Origin: Cycas panzhihuaensis
Taxonomy: Eukaryota > Cycadophyta
DNA: 64,000 nucleotides
Assembly: GCA_023213395.1 (NCBI GenBank)
Contig: CM041465.1
Location: 108,507,741 to 108,571,740 of the forward strand
Direction of reading: 5' to 3'
Part shown: positions 11,614 to 20,143 of the stretch, piece after piece
How positions within the stretch are numbered: position 1 is the stretch's first letter
Layout: every line of letters starts with the position of its first letter
The notes under the pieces: model-generated
Seen by the model: only the letters and a program-made list of their open reading frames with translations
Told to the model about the DNA's origin: nothing
Database searches by the model: none
Translations under genes and position numbers: made by a program

Positions 11614-12036
11614 TCAATGACGGTCAGCAAGGAGAGGAAGGCGGCGCTCAAGGATAAGGCGAACGAGACTATCTGCCTCAGCGTTGAGGGCCTGAGGGAT
11701 ATGCTGGATATCGACAGAAGAGAAGCAAGCCAGGAGAGATCTGGCAGTAGAAGCAAGAGTCCTCAAGTGAGAGCATCGCACTTGGTAAACCTGGGTGAGA
11801 TGAGACACCACAACTTGAGAGTCACAAAGCAAAATGATGGGTCTGTGATGGAAACAAAGAGCATCAGTAAGGGCTTCAATCATAGCTGTATATTCAGCTT
11901 TATTATTAGTAGCCTCTGGGAGGAAGATCCCAGAGCAGAGGAGATCATGTCTAGAAGGGCTGCGGAGAATCCATGCAGCGGCAGAAGGTCCAGGGTTATC
12001 GCGACTTCCGCCATCGGTAAAGATGTAGATGGACAT
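11614..12036 (-). CDS. archaeal-type RNase H (aRNH), intact frame, Tat-2
   Basis: A 140-codon domain starts MSIYIFTDGGS. It holds NPGP, NNKAEYTAMIEAL, LLCDSQVVVSHL and IPQALNAEADS, giving all four acidic catalytic positions of RNase HI. It ends at a TGA in the same place as the other two copies. The frame is open further upstream to 12162, but that part is not conserved, and a predicted 3' splice site (AG at 12052-12053, on the minus strand) lies just before the ATG. It is separate from, and additional to, the RNase H in pol at 17054-17518. In known Tat elements this second RNase H is thought to supply the activity while the older one degenerates. It is the only undamaged retroviral-type enzyme frame in this element. 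Confidence 0.83.
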   Translation of the reverse strand: MSIYIFTDGGSRDNPGPSAAAWILRSPSRHDLLCSGIFLPEATNNKAEYTAMIEALTDALCFHHRPIILLCDSQVVVSHLTQVYQVRCSHLRTLASTARSLLACFSSVDIQHIPQALNAEADSLVRLILERRLPLLADRH

Positions 12037-12553
12037 GGGTGACATAAAGTCCTGGTAGTTAATGGATAATAAGAGCGATACTCGAAAGGCGAGTAAAAAG
12101 TGGCCATGAAGGGTAGGAGGACCTAACAATGAGGTTACCCAGGGCGAGAGCAAGCGATCCAATCACCATCAGAGAGTGGTCAGAGGAGAAGCCTCCTGGG
12201 GTGCCAAAAGGTCACTTCGGGAAGCGAAACATGCCCTCGGACGGGGGAGAAATCCCTTTGGGGACCCCAAGAGCAAAAAAGGGCTATGAAAATGAGTCCA
12301 GGGTGACAAAACGAGCCAAACGAGTATAAACTTGGGCGTGCACGGGAGTGGCATGCAAAACGAGATGGAAGGGCCCAGGGAAAAAAGTGCAAAAATGAGG
12401 CACTATAAATGCACCTGTGAGAAGGCACAAAATGGTTGCCAATAGAGCACAACGGGTGACAGTGCTAGAAGGTAGAGGTAATCATGGGAACGGGATGGTC
12501 CCAATGGCTATCGCAGGGTTAGAAACGGAAAAGGTACCCATTGGGCCCCCCCC
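12037..12553. other. divergent intergenic region between aRNH and the antisense gene (Tat-2)
   Basis: The aRNH reads leftward and the antisense gene reads rightward, so these 517 bases separate divergent units. Conserved items are the antisense TATA box at the right edge and two candidate 3' splice sites for the aRNH side: one next to its ATG, and a CACAG site near 12418 followed by GTGCATTTAT. No convincing frame is shared by all copies. Confidence 0.5.
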
Positions 12554-12560
12554 TATATAA
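12554..12560 (+). promoter_or_regulatory. TATA box of the antisense gene (Tat-2)
   Basis: TATATAA follows a run of C and precedes GGAAATC, about 160 bases before the exon-1 start codon position. The same arrangement occurs in all three copies, which supports transcription of the antisense gene from its own promoter. Confidence 0.6.
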
Positions 12561-12953
12561 GGAAATCAAACAGAAAATTGATTCATTTTCACTGGCTCTC
12601 ATGAGAAACCAGAGCCATTCCCTTATGCAGCAGAGTGCCGCCCAACTTTAGAGGCATGCAGGGAGAGATCAGATCGTTGGATCAGAGAGCGGAGAGAGCC
12701 AGCAGGATCAGCAGGATAAGGTGGCGACAGTGAGACTAGATCTAGTGAGTGGATGTCACTAAACCCAACCCATTTCAAAGTTTGAATTTTATTGGTTTTT
12801 TGTAATTTTTATATGATTTTAGTGTCCCTTATGGGCAACCAGTGGCCTCTCAGAGTCTGAATTGGACCCAGAAAGAGGCGGGGACCTGGGCATTAGGGAG
12901 CCCTGGTCCCTGTGGGCCCCACCAAAAGAATTTTTTTTGTCTTTCGGGGTAGA

Positions 12954-12974
12954 AATCCCCCCTTTTGGGGGATT
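12954..12974. repeat. C/G-run hairpin in intron 1 (Tat-2)
   Basis: Arms AATCCCCC and GGGGGATT enclose a short T-rich loop with one extra C. Run lengths differ from the other two copies, but the arms still pair. A 14-base palindrome, GCGATCATGATCGC, follows at 12987-13000. Confidence 0.6.
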
Positions 12975-13025
12975 GCCATTTGTGCCGCGATCATGATCGC
13001 AGGACCCGATCGCCACAGGACTCAT

Positions 13026-13055
13026 GCCAAACTTAGTGGTACTGCTAAGTTTGGC
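13026..13055. repeat. conserved 11-bp-arm hairpin in intron 1 (Tat-2)
   Basis: GCCAAACTTAG and CTAAGTTTGGC pair perfectly around an 8-base loop. The arms match those of Tat-3 and differ from Tat-1 at paired positions. Confidence 0.8.
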
Positions 13056-15114
13056 GCAGTACGAAGGCAGAAAGGGAGAAAAAAGATAAGGGGGGCCAAA
13101 AGAGCCCCAAGTCATAGACAGAGAGAGTTTTGAGAGAGTAAGGAGTGATGATAACTGACACGAGGCTAACTTCGATCATTTTTGGTGTGGACAGGCTGTC
13201 ATCGCGGTGGATAACCGCGAGAACGTAGGTATGGCCATGTTGAGTTACATGGAGATGGCATCACAGGAGGACAGGGAGATCCTGTAGAGGTATGGCCTAT
13301 ACAAGGCCCTCGAGACACCTCAGTATGCATTAGATCAGAGGTTGTTGGTCGACATAGTATCCTATTGGGATAGGAGGAGACATGTGTTCCACCTACCGCA
13401 GGTAGCTGACGTGATGGTCACGTCGAGAGACATACGGCAGATACTGGGAGTACCAAGCAGGGAGGCGGTGAGGCGGGGACGCCGCCAGCACCAAGGCAAA
13501 GACATTGTGAGGCAGCCCTATTCTTCATAGGAGCTGACATATAGGAGCGGAGGGGAGCTCCCCTCTAGACTATACTGATGTCGAGGATTCCTCAGGTGAG
13601 GAAGCTGGTTATATCTTGGCGCGTTACGCTCGGATTTCTAGAAATGTAACTATAGGGAGATACTAGGTGGCTGGTTGGATGCAGTTTGCCGCTGTGAAGC
13701 AGGCGAGAGGATGGACTCGGCGACCTTGATAGCGGCAAACCTCGTCGCCCAGCTAGATACTATCAGGATGACTGGCAAAGGTGGGTTATCATATAACACA
13801 CTGCTGTAGTGTTGGTTTTTTTATCATTTCACGGCAGTGGCACCGGCGGGGTGACCACACCCCATTACAGATCAAGCCCTGATGCTCCACAGGTAGAAGA
13901 CTTAGTTGAGAGGGACAGAGGACTGGGCCTATGTTTGACGATCAGTGGAGGCGACATCACTGGACCTCCCCACCCTACCAGACTACTTGGTAGATCCCTA
14001 TAGGACGGTGAGGTGGGACAGTGATGACGAGGCAGGTGGGGCAAGAGCGCCCGCAGGCAATGATGGTGGAGATAATGGAGATGATGGGGATGATGGGGAT
14101 GACGGGGCTGGCCTGTCATGACCTGTAGGAGAGGCAGGCCTTTTAAGGACGGCAGGAGGCACAGAGGGTCCATCTGGGTCTGCCAGAGGAGAGGCAGGCC
14201 CATCAGGAGTGCAAGACGAGAGTAGGGGGGTCGTGACTAGGGCCCGCAAGCCACGGATCATGAGGGGATCTGGAGGGACAAGAGCTGAGCCGGTCCCTAC
14301 GAGGAGGGAGGCCTAGGCAGAGGAGGTGTCAAAGGATGAGGTACCCGCAGCTAGTGGAGAGCCAGGAGGAGAGGATGCCGCACGACCAGAGGAGCTGGTA
14401 GCCACAACAAGTGAGACCTAACCTTTTCCAGTGTCATTTAGCATCCAGATAGATATTTGGTTTGGTTTGATCATGGTATATGGTGAGATATATACTGACA
14501 CATGGCATGTTGCATTGGCAAGTGCAACAGAGATCCAGAGATTGATAGAGGCTGTGGTGAGGGAGATATTCCCTCAGGTGTATATAGAGGGGCAACCGCC
14601 CATCCAGGTAGGAGATGAGCCCAGAGCGGCAGGTGCCCGCATAGAGGCATTTGCCCCGTTGGTGAGGGCAAGAGACATATGGGCCATAGAGTCCCAAGAG
14701 CACGTGACATCCCAGGGGAAGCCGCAGCAGGAGAGAGATGATGCAAGGCACGAGAGGGATGAGCTATGCAGACGGGTGTAGGCTCTAGAGGTACAGGGCA
14801 GAGCGGGCGGAGATGCCGAGAGCAGAGTCTAGCTAGCGGTACTCACAGAGTGCCTCAGAGTCATGGAGGAGGGACTCCGAGGGGAGAGGGATCGTATCTA
14901 GGCCTGATACGATCAGCTGGTGGCACAGATGGCATCACGGTCGAGCCAGAGCAGGACGCAGACCCACACGGCGGCAACGACCCTGAGACGACCACGAGAT
15001 GAGGGTAGCGAGGCAAGTAGCTCGCGAAGGCCCAAGAGGAGCCTCAGAGGGATGTGGTCCTCAGGAGAGGGATCACATAGACCGGGAGATGGTACCCTAG
15101 GAACAGGGCAGTAG

Positions 15115-15778
15115 TAGAGTAGATGATGTATATATGATTTTGACAGGGGAAAGCACGGGCCTCCAGGGGGTCATATATAGGATCATATGATTGTACCCCC
15201 CCTACAAGGACACCAGCTTCCCATATGTATGATGTAACATGATTTTTGGATGTATATATATATGGGGTAATTGGAACCCCACTTTGACACGAGATGCCGT
15301 ACATATATCATGTGTGAATGACATGCGTGTTTATTTTGTGTGTTGTAAATGTTATGCTGTGAATATTTTATGTTATAAATATTTTATTGTGTGATGCACA
15401 TGTTGCCTTCTATATATGGCTATAAGTCTAACAGGAGCACATGCACACATCATGAGTGGAGATGACAGAGAGGTGTGAGGTTAGAGGATAGAGCGACATA
15501 CACATCTGTGGAAGAGTATAGCAGAATATGCGAAGGAAACGGTAGGCAGGAGGGAGGAGTGACGATGTTCCAGAGTGGCATCCTGATTGGGGAATGCCCA
15601 AGTAGGAAGACAAAAGTTCCCGAGAGGGTACGAGAACGTAGGTTCCGCGGAAGGAACCAGAAAGAAGAGGAAGGATCCATCTTAAATTGCCATTCTACCC
15701 ATGGTTGGGAAGAATGGGGACAACCTAAGACAGTAGTTTAGGCTCATTTCAGAGCAGGGCGAAGGGATCGCCGAAAGA
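15115..15778. other. convergent gap between antisense gene and integrase 3' ends (Tat-2)
   Basis: The antisense gene ends at 15114 (rightward) and integrase ends at 15779 (leftward). I see no conserved frame in the 664 bases between. An AT-rich stretch near 15300-15420 (TTTTATGTTATAAA and similar) could hold 3'-end signals for the antisense transcript. Its Tat-1 equivalent is the first ~420 bases of the window. Confidence 0.45.
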
Positions 15779-16915
15779 TCATACGTAGAACTTTTTAAGG
15801 AATTTCCCATTAACAGCTTTCTCAAATTCAAGCCCTTCTAAGGTGGCTATCCTGTAGGCACCATTACCGAGGGATTCGATAGTGATGAAAGGACCAACCC
15901 ATCGGGGTTTGAATTTGGTCAAATGATCATGGAGATACTCAAGCTTGAGGACGCCATACCTAGGAAACAAAGGACAGGAACAGAGATGTTTATCGTAGGT
16001 CCTTTGTGAGCGAGCTTTGGATGCTAGGTTAGCCTGATAAGCAGCTAAGCATCTCTCATCCAAAGCCTCGAGGTCCAGAACTTGAGCCTGATGGATCGAC
16101 TCCTCATCAATGAGACCTTGAAGGGAGACTTGTAAGGAAGGAATCTCCACCTCCAATGAGTACCGCCTCAGATCGTAGACCAGGGAGAACGGGGTCATTC
16201 CCGTAGCGGAACGGATAGAGGTGTGGTAAGCCCACAAAGCGAAGGGCAGCTAAAGGTGCCAATCCTTTTGGTATTGAGCAACAATTTTCTTGAGAATGTT
16301 GATGAGAGTCTTATTGAAAGACTCCACCTAGCCATTTGCCTAAGGGTAGTAAGGGGAGGAAGTCTTATGAGAAATTTTAAACTTCTCACAAAGCTCATCC
16401 ATCTCCTTATTACAGAAAGGAGTTCCATTGTCAGTGATTAGGATGTCTGGAATCCCAAAACATCAAATGATGTGCTAGAAAATGAACATGACAATCGTTT
16501 TACTAGGGGTAGTAATCAAGGGGATGGCCTCTACCCATTTAGTGAAATACTATGTGGCAGTCAAGATAAACTTGTGCTACGACGACGAATGTGGGGAGAT
16601 AGCCCTGATGAGGTCTAGTCCTCATTGAGCAAAAGGCCATGGTGAAACAATAGGATGTAGGGCCTCGGAAGGCACGTGGGAAACATTGGCGTGTTCCTAA
16701 TATCGCCAACATTTCAGAGCAAAGGCGTGACCGTCCTTAAAAAGGGATGGCCAGAAATAACCCATGCGAAGGATCCTTTGAGCCATAGACTGGCCCTGAA
16801 AGTGACCTCCACAAATACCGTGGTGGTATTCGTAAAGCACCTGGTCAGCTTTGTCAGTAGTGATGCAGTGGAGGAGGATCCCATCGAAGGACCTCTTGTA
16901 CAATACCTCGTCCAT
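15779..16915 (-). pseudogene. integrase of Tat-2 (decayed)
   Basis: Reading leftward, the zinc-binding part shows HHGICGGHF followed by ALKC, although the first Cys of the usual CxxC appears shifted or lost. The catalytic core follows: WPFAQ, FTKWVEAIPL, GIPDILITDNGTPFCN and SSPYYP.ANG.VE. The second Asp (TDNG) and the Glu (VE) are present. The first catalytic Asp, normally in 'ATDYFTKW', is replaced by a TAG stop. The C-terminal domain ends with the GPY/F-type segment KPRWVGPF and LEGLEFEKAVNGKFLKKFY. The enzyme would insert element cDNA into the genome, but this copy is dead. A 162-codon frame on the opposite strand at 16676-17164 is only its shadow. Confidence 0.87.
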
Positions 16916-17053
16916 GAGGAGGTATTGCCTGGCAGAAGTCCGGATGTGAGATCTAACTTTACTACTGGCATCGGGGCAGTATTGTTGCTGCGTAAGATAC
17001 TACACTATGTTGCCATACCACTCATTGTCGATGAGTGGATGGGGAGAGACTCC

Positions 17054-17518
17054 CTAAATAATCAAGATAGACTCATCGGGGAGAGAGTCATCAATGGGGG
17101 CACCAAAGGAGTTAGGGATAGGGGCATCTGTGAGTTGCTCAGCCACTACCATTCCCTTCTTTGATTTCCAGTTGACGATATAGATGTCAAATTCTTGAAG
17201 TAGGATGGCCCATCGACCGGCCCTACCCATCAAATTCGAACGAGTTAATAAGTATCGCAAGGGATCGGATTGAACGATCACCTTGGTGGTGTTGCCAAGT
17301 AAGTAGTGTCTGAACTTCTTGGTCGCATGGACCAAGGAGAGGCACTCCTTCTCGGTAGGAGAATAGTTAAGCTCAGTAGCCACGAGGGTACGACTGATGA
17401 AATATATAGCTCTCTCGGTTCCTGAGTCATCCTCCTTAGCTAACATAGCGCCCAAGGACTCGTCAGTCACCAAGGTGTATAGGACGAAGGGCTTATCAAA
17501 TCGAGGAGGCACCAACAT
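17054..17518 (-). pseudogene. retroviral-type RNase H of Tat-2 pol
   Basis: This open stretch encodes KPFVLYTLVTDESLGAMLA, ERAIYFISRTL, LNYSPTEKECLSLVHATKKFRHYLLG and a tether with GRWAILLQEFDI. That is the usual order of the Ty3/gypsy RNase H between reverse transcriptase and integrase. Family active-site residues are only partly recognisable, as reported for Tat elements that also carry the archaeal-type enzyme. The segment between 17519 and 17845 is the thumb/connection region, with disrupted frames. Confidence 0.8.
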
Positions 17519-17845
17519 AGGAGCGGAGGCAAGGGCTTCCTTAAGTCCTTTGAAGGCCTTTTAGGTCTTGTTAGACCAGGCAAAAGGAGCTCCCTTCTTC
17601 AATAGGTCCGTGAGGGGTTTAGCGCTCACAGCGAAGTCTGCTAAGAAGCACCTAAGAAAACCAAGCCTTCTTAGAAATGACTTAATATGTCATTGAGTTC
17701 TAAGCAACGGCATGTCAAGGATTACCCTAACCTTGCCAGGGTCAATCTGGATTCCTTGTTTGGATATAAGGAACCCAAGGAGTTTACCTGAGGTAATGGC
17801 AAATACACACTTGAGCGGATTTAAACTGATGTGATACTTGCAGCA

Positions 17846-18436
17846 TCATGAGAAGATAGCACATAAGTCAGATGGATGGGCCCTGACACGGGAGAGACCC
17901 ATCATGTTATCCATGAAGACCTCCAATGTATTATCAATGAGGTTATGGAAAATGAAATGCATGGCTCTTTGGTAAGTAGCACCTGCATTCTTAAGACCGA
18001 AGGGCATCGCCTTGTATGCGAAGATACCCCAAGGTGTGGTAAAGGCCGTCTTGTGGCAGTCTTCAGGAGAGATCTGAATTTGGTTATAGTCAGAGAAGCA
18101 ATCCATTAAGGACATAACTTCAAATCTAGCTATGCGATCAATAATTTGATCTATAAAGGGTAATGGAAAGTTGTCCTTAGGACAAGCATTATTGATGTCG
18201 CAGAAATCGACACATATGCAAATTGCCCTGTTCTTTTTGGCAACGGGGATAATATTTGAGACCCATTTAGGGTAGTCAATGGAGGTAATAAGCCCAGCAT
18301 CCAGAAGCTTCTCAACCTCTATCTTGACAGTGGCTAAGAGCTTCAGGTGAAGGGGATGATGCTTCTGGTGCACAGGGCAAGCGCCAGGAATGATGGTGAG
18401 GTTATGAGTGACAATGGAGGGGTTAATTCCCTTCAT
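17846..18436 (-). pseudogene. reverse transcriptase of Tat-2 (catalytic motif lost)
   Basis: Finger and palm motifs are clear: KIEVEKLLDAGLITSIDYP, VAKKNRAICICVDFCDIN, CPKDNFPLPFIDQIID, SLMDCFSDYNQI, TAFTTPWGIFAYKAMPFGLKNAGATYQRAM. The first catalytic Asp is kept in LMDCFS. The YVDD box reads FMDN, losing one essential Asp, so the enzyme could not polymerise. The motif style (DINNACPKDNFPLP) is typical of the Tat/Athila branch of Ty3/gypsy. Confidence 0.9.
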
Positions 18437-19372
18437 GTTAGTATAATCCCATGCAAAGACGTTTCAAAACTCCTGGAACAGAAGGGAGCACTCCCTTATC
18501 TCATCAGGAGAACACTCCAACCCAACCTTAATGACCTTGCTGGGGGCCAAGACTATGTCTTGGGTTGCCCCCATGCACATGGAATTTCCCTCCTCGAAGT
18601 GGAGAGGGGCAAGTTCAATAGGAAGAGGTGGAATAGGAGACAGGATCGGATCGGCATCGGCAAGTGTGGATCCAATCGTAAGGATCTTCTGGTGACCAAG
18701 CCTGTGGTGACCAGGAGGCAAGTTGGGTGCAAAACCTGCTAGATGCTCAAGCAGGGCTTCATCATCCTTGAAGTAATCCACCCCATGGATGACCTTACTT
18801 CAAGTAGAGGAAGAACTAGAGGGATTAGAAGCAACGGGATCATGATGGTCGTCGGGTTGCTTGACTTCCTCACGGGACTCTGAAGGAGAGTCAAAATGAG
18901 GCTCCTCGAAAGGAGCGAAAGGTAGTTCTTTGAAGCCATTACCTACGGGGGGTAATGAAGAAGAAGAACCAACGATGGACGGGTCATAAGCGATGACATA
19001 TGACATCCAAGAGTGCCTAGCCTCACCAACAAGAGAGATTCTAGATGGGGGTCTAGAACGAGACGGGTGTGACCTACTAGTGTAGAGGAAAGAGATGGGG
19101 TGAAGACAATCCTCGCCCTCATCATGTGACTCATCGTCACTAAACGAAGTGAGATACCCATAACGCCCAATGCTAATAGGGGAAAACCGCGTGAGACTAG
19201 GGAAAGAAGATGCAGGATCTTCTTCGGATGGGTTAGGTATGCCAATAGAGCAGGCTAAGGCGTGCGTAGAAGGACCTCGGTTTGCCAAATTAGTGGAACG
19301 AGTTTGTTTGGTAAATGGGCGTTCGTGGGGAATCACTCTCATCCGTCCGTCATGGATGAATTTAAGTTGTCC
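18437..19372 (-). pseudogene. pol linker between protease and reverse transcriptase (Tat-2)
   Basis: A Ser/Pro/Asp-rich stretch on the minus strand (for example 19342-18800) has no recognised domain and joins protease to reverse transcriptase. Its low-complexity acidic make-up is common for this part of Tat polyproteins. The start-to-stop pieces overlap in different frames, showing indels. Confidence 0.5.
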
Positions 19373-19660
19373 CTAAAGAGTCGAGCACACGGCTCCTATT
19401 TGGTCGAGCCATGGACGACCTAGAAGGAGGTTGTAGTCAATGTCAACGTCGAGGACTACAACATCAGCAAGAACTGTCTTGCCCTCAAGGGTGAGCGAAA
19501 TCGCGACAGATCCTAAAGGGGTCTTCTCACTACCATCATAACCTTGGCATCGCCATGGAATAGGTTCCAAGGCAGAGATACCAAGCTCTTGCATGATACA
19601 AAAGGGCATGGCATTGACAGAAGAACCGTTGTCAATAACAGTCCTTCAAAGGGTACAATC
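19373..19660 (-). pseudogene. aspartic protease of Tat-2
   Basis: The active-site segment reads VIDNGSSVNAMP, the DNGSS form usual in Tat/Athila proteases (the catalytic Asp is present). It is followed by LADVVVLDVDIDYNLLLGRPWLDQIGAVCSTL, with the family's hydrophobic 'LLGRPWL' near the end. The stretch before the active site contains a TAG (at about 19647). The enzyme would cut the gag-pol polyprotein. Confidence 0.8.
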
Positions 19661-20143
19661 AGGTGTATCGATAATGATAGTGAATAGGAAGTTCCACTGT
19701 CATTCCCTTTCACTTGTAGGAGGGAGATCCTTAGGATCAAATGAGATAATGGGTTTACAACTTTGGGTAATGCCGAAAGCGTGGATAGGCGCATCACTTG
19801 ATCTTAAAGCTTCCAGGAGGAGGGCCCACTGCTTGGGACAACTCCTCAAAATGTCCATCAAGGACATTGCTGCGACCACAGTATGAAGCTCATCCACAAT
19901 GGAGAAGGGCTTACCCTTCGCCGTAGGCTAGGTAAGTGCCCTTCGAAAATTGTAATGACCTGGGCATATAGGAATAGCCTTGGGAAAGAGGGGTATTTTC
20001 AAAGGAAGATTATCTGGAAGAGGGTCAGAAGGAGCGGAAGAAGAAGAAGCTCCCGCTGCTTCCTTAGCGGCCTGAGACTGCATAAGGGTATAGGAAGGAG
20101 TTACTTCAAGCAACTGGATCACCTTCTTCCCCTTATTCTGGGG

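Larger units (their letters stand above)
12721..15114 (+). pseudogene. antisense PMD-like gene of Tat-2 (four predicted exons)
   Basis: Predicted exons are 12721-12744 (ATG mutated to GTG; GTGAGT donor), 13195-13780 (acceptor ACAG; GTGGGT donor), 13838-14410 (GTGAGA donor) and 14531-15114 (TAG stop). Intron phases 0, 1 and 1 fit, and the lengths sum to 1767 bases, i.e. 588 codons plus stop. Exon 2 has a PMD-like core: WDRRRHVFHLPQ, then VTSRDIRQILGVP. A 4-base loss after it is offset by a 1-base gain, so the frame recovers. Exon 3 encodes LPDYLVDPYRTVRWDSDDE and a run of Gly-Asp repeats. Exon 4 encodes IQRLIEAVVREIFPQVY, a coiled coil rich in ERD, and a basic Ser/Arg-rich tail. Several stops are TAG or TGA where a sister copy or the consensus has Gln or Arg. 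Comparable antisense extra genes are known in Tat elements such as maize Grande. Confidence 0.65.

Noticed and set aside
13865-14261. overlapping minus-strand frames rich in His, Pro and Ser
   Set aside because: Shadows of the Gly-Asp-rich exon 3 of the antisense gene; low complexity only.
16676-17164. 162-codon plus-strand frame
   Set aside because: It is the shadow of the integrase and RNase H region on the minus strand, where known motifs are clear.
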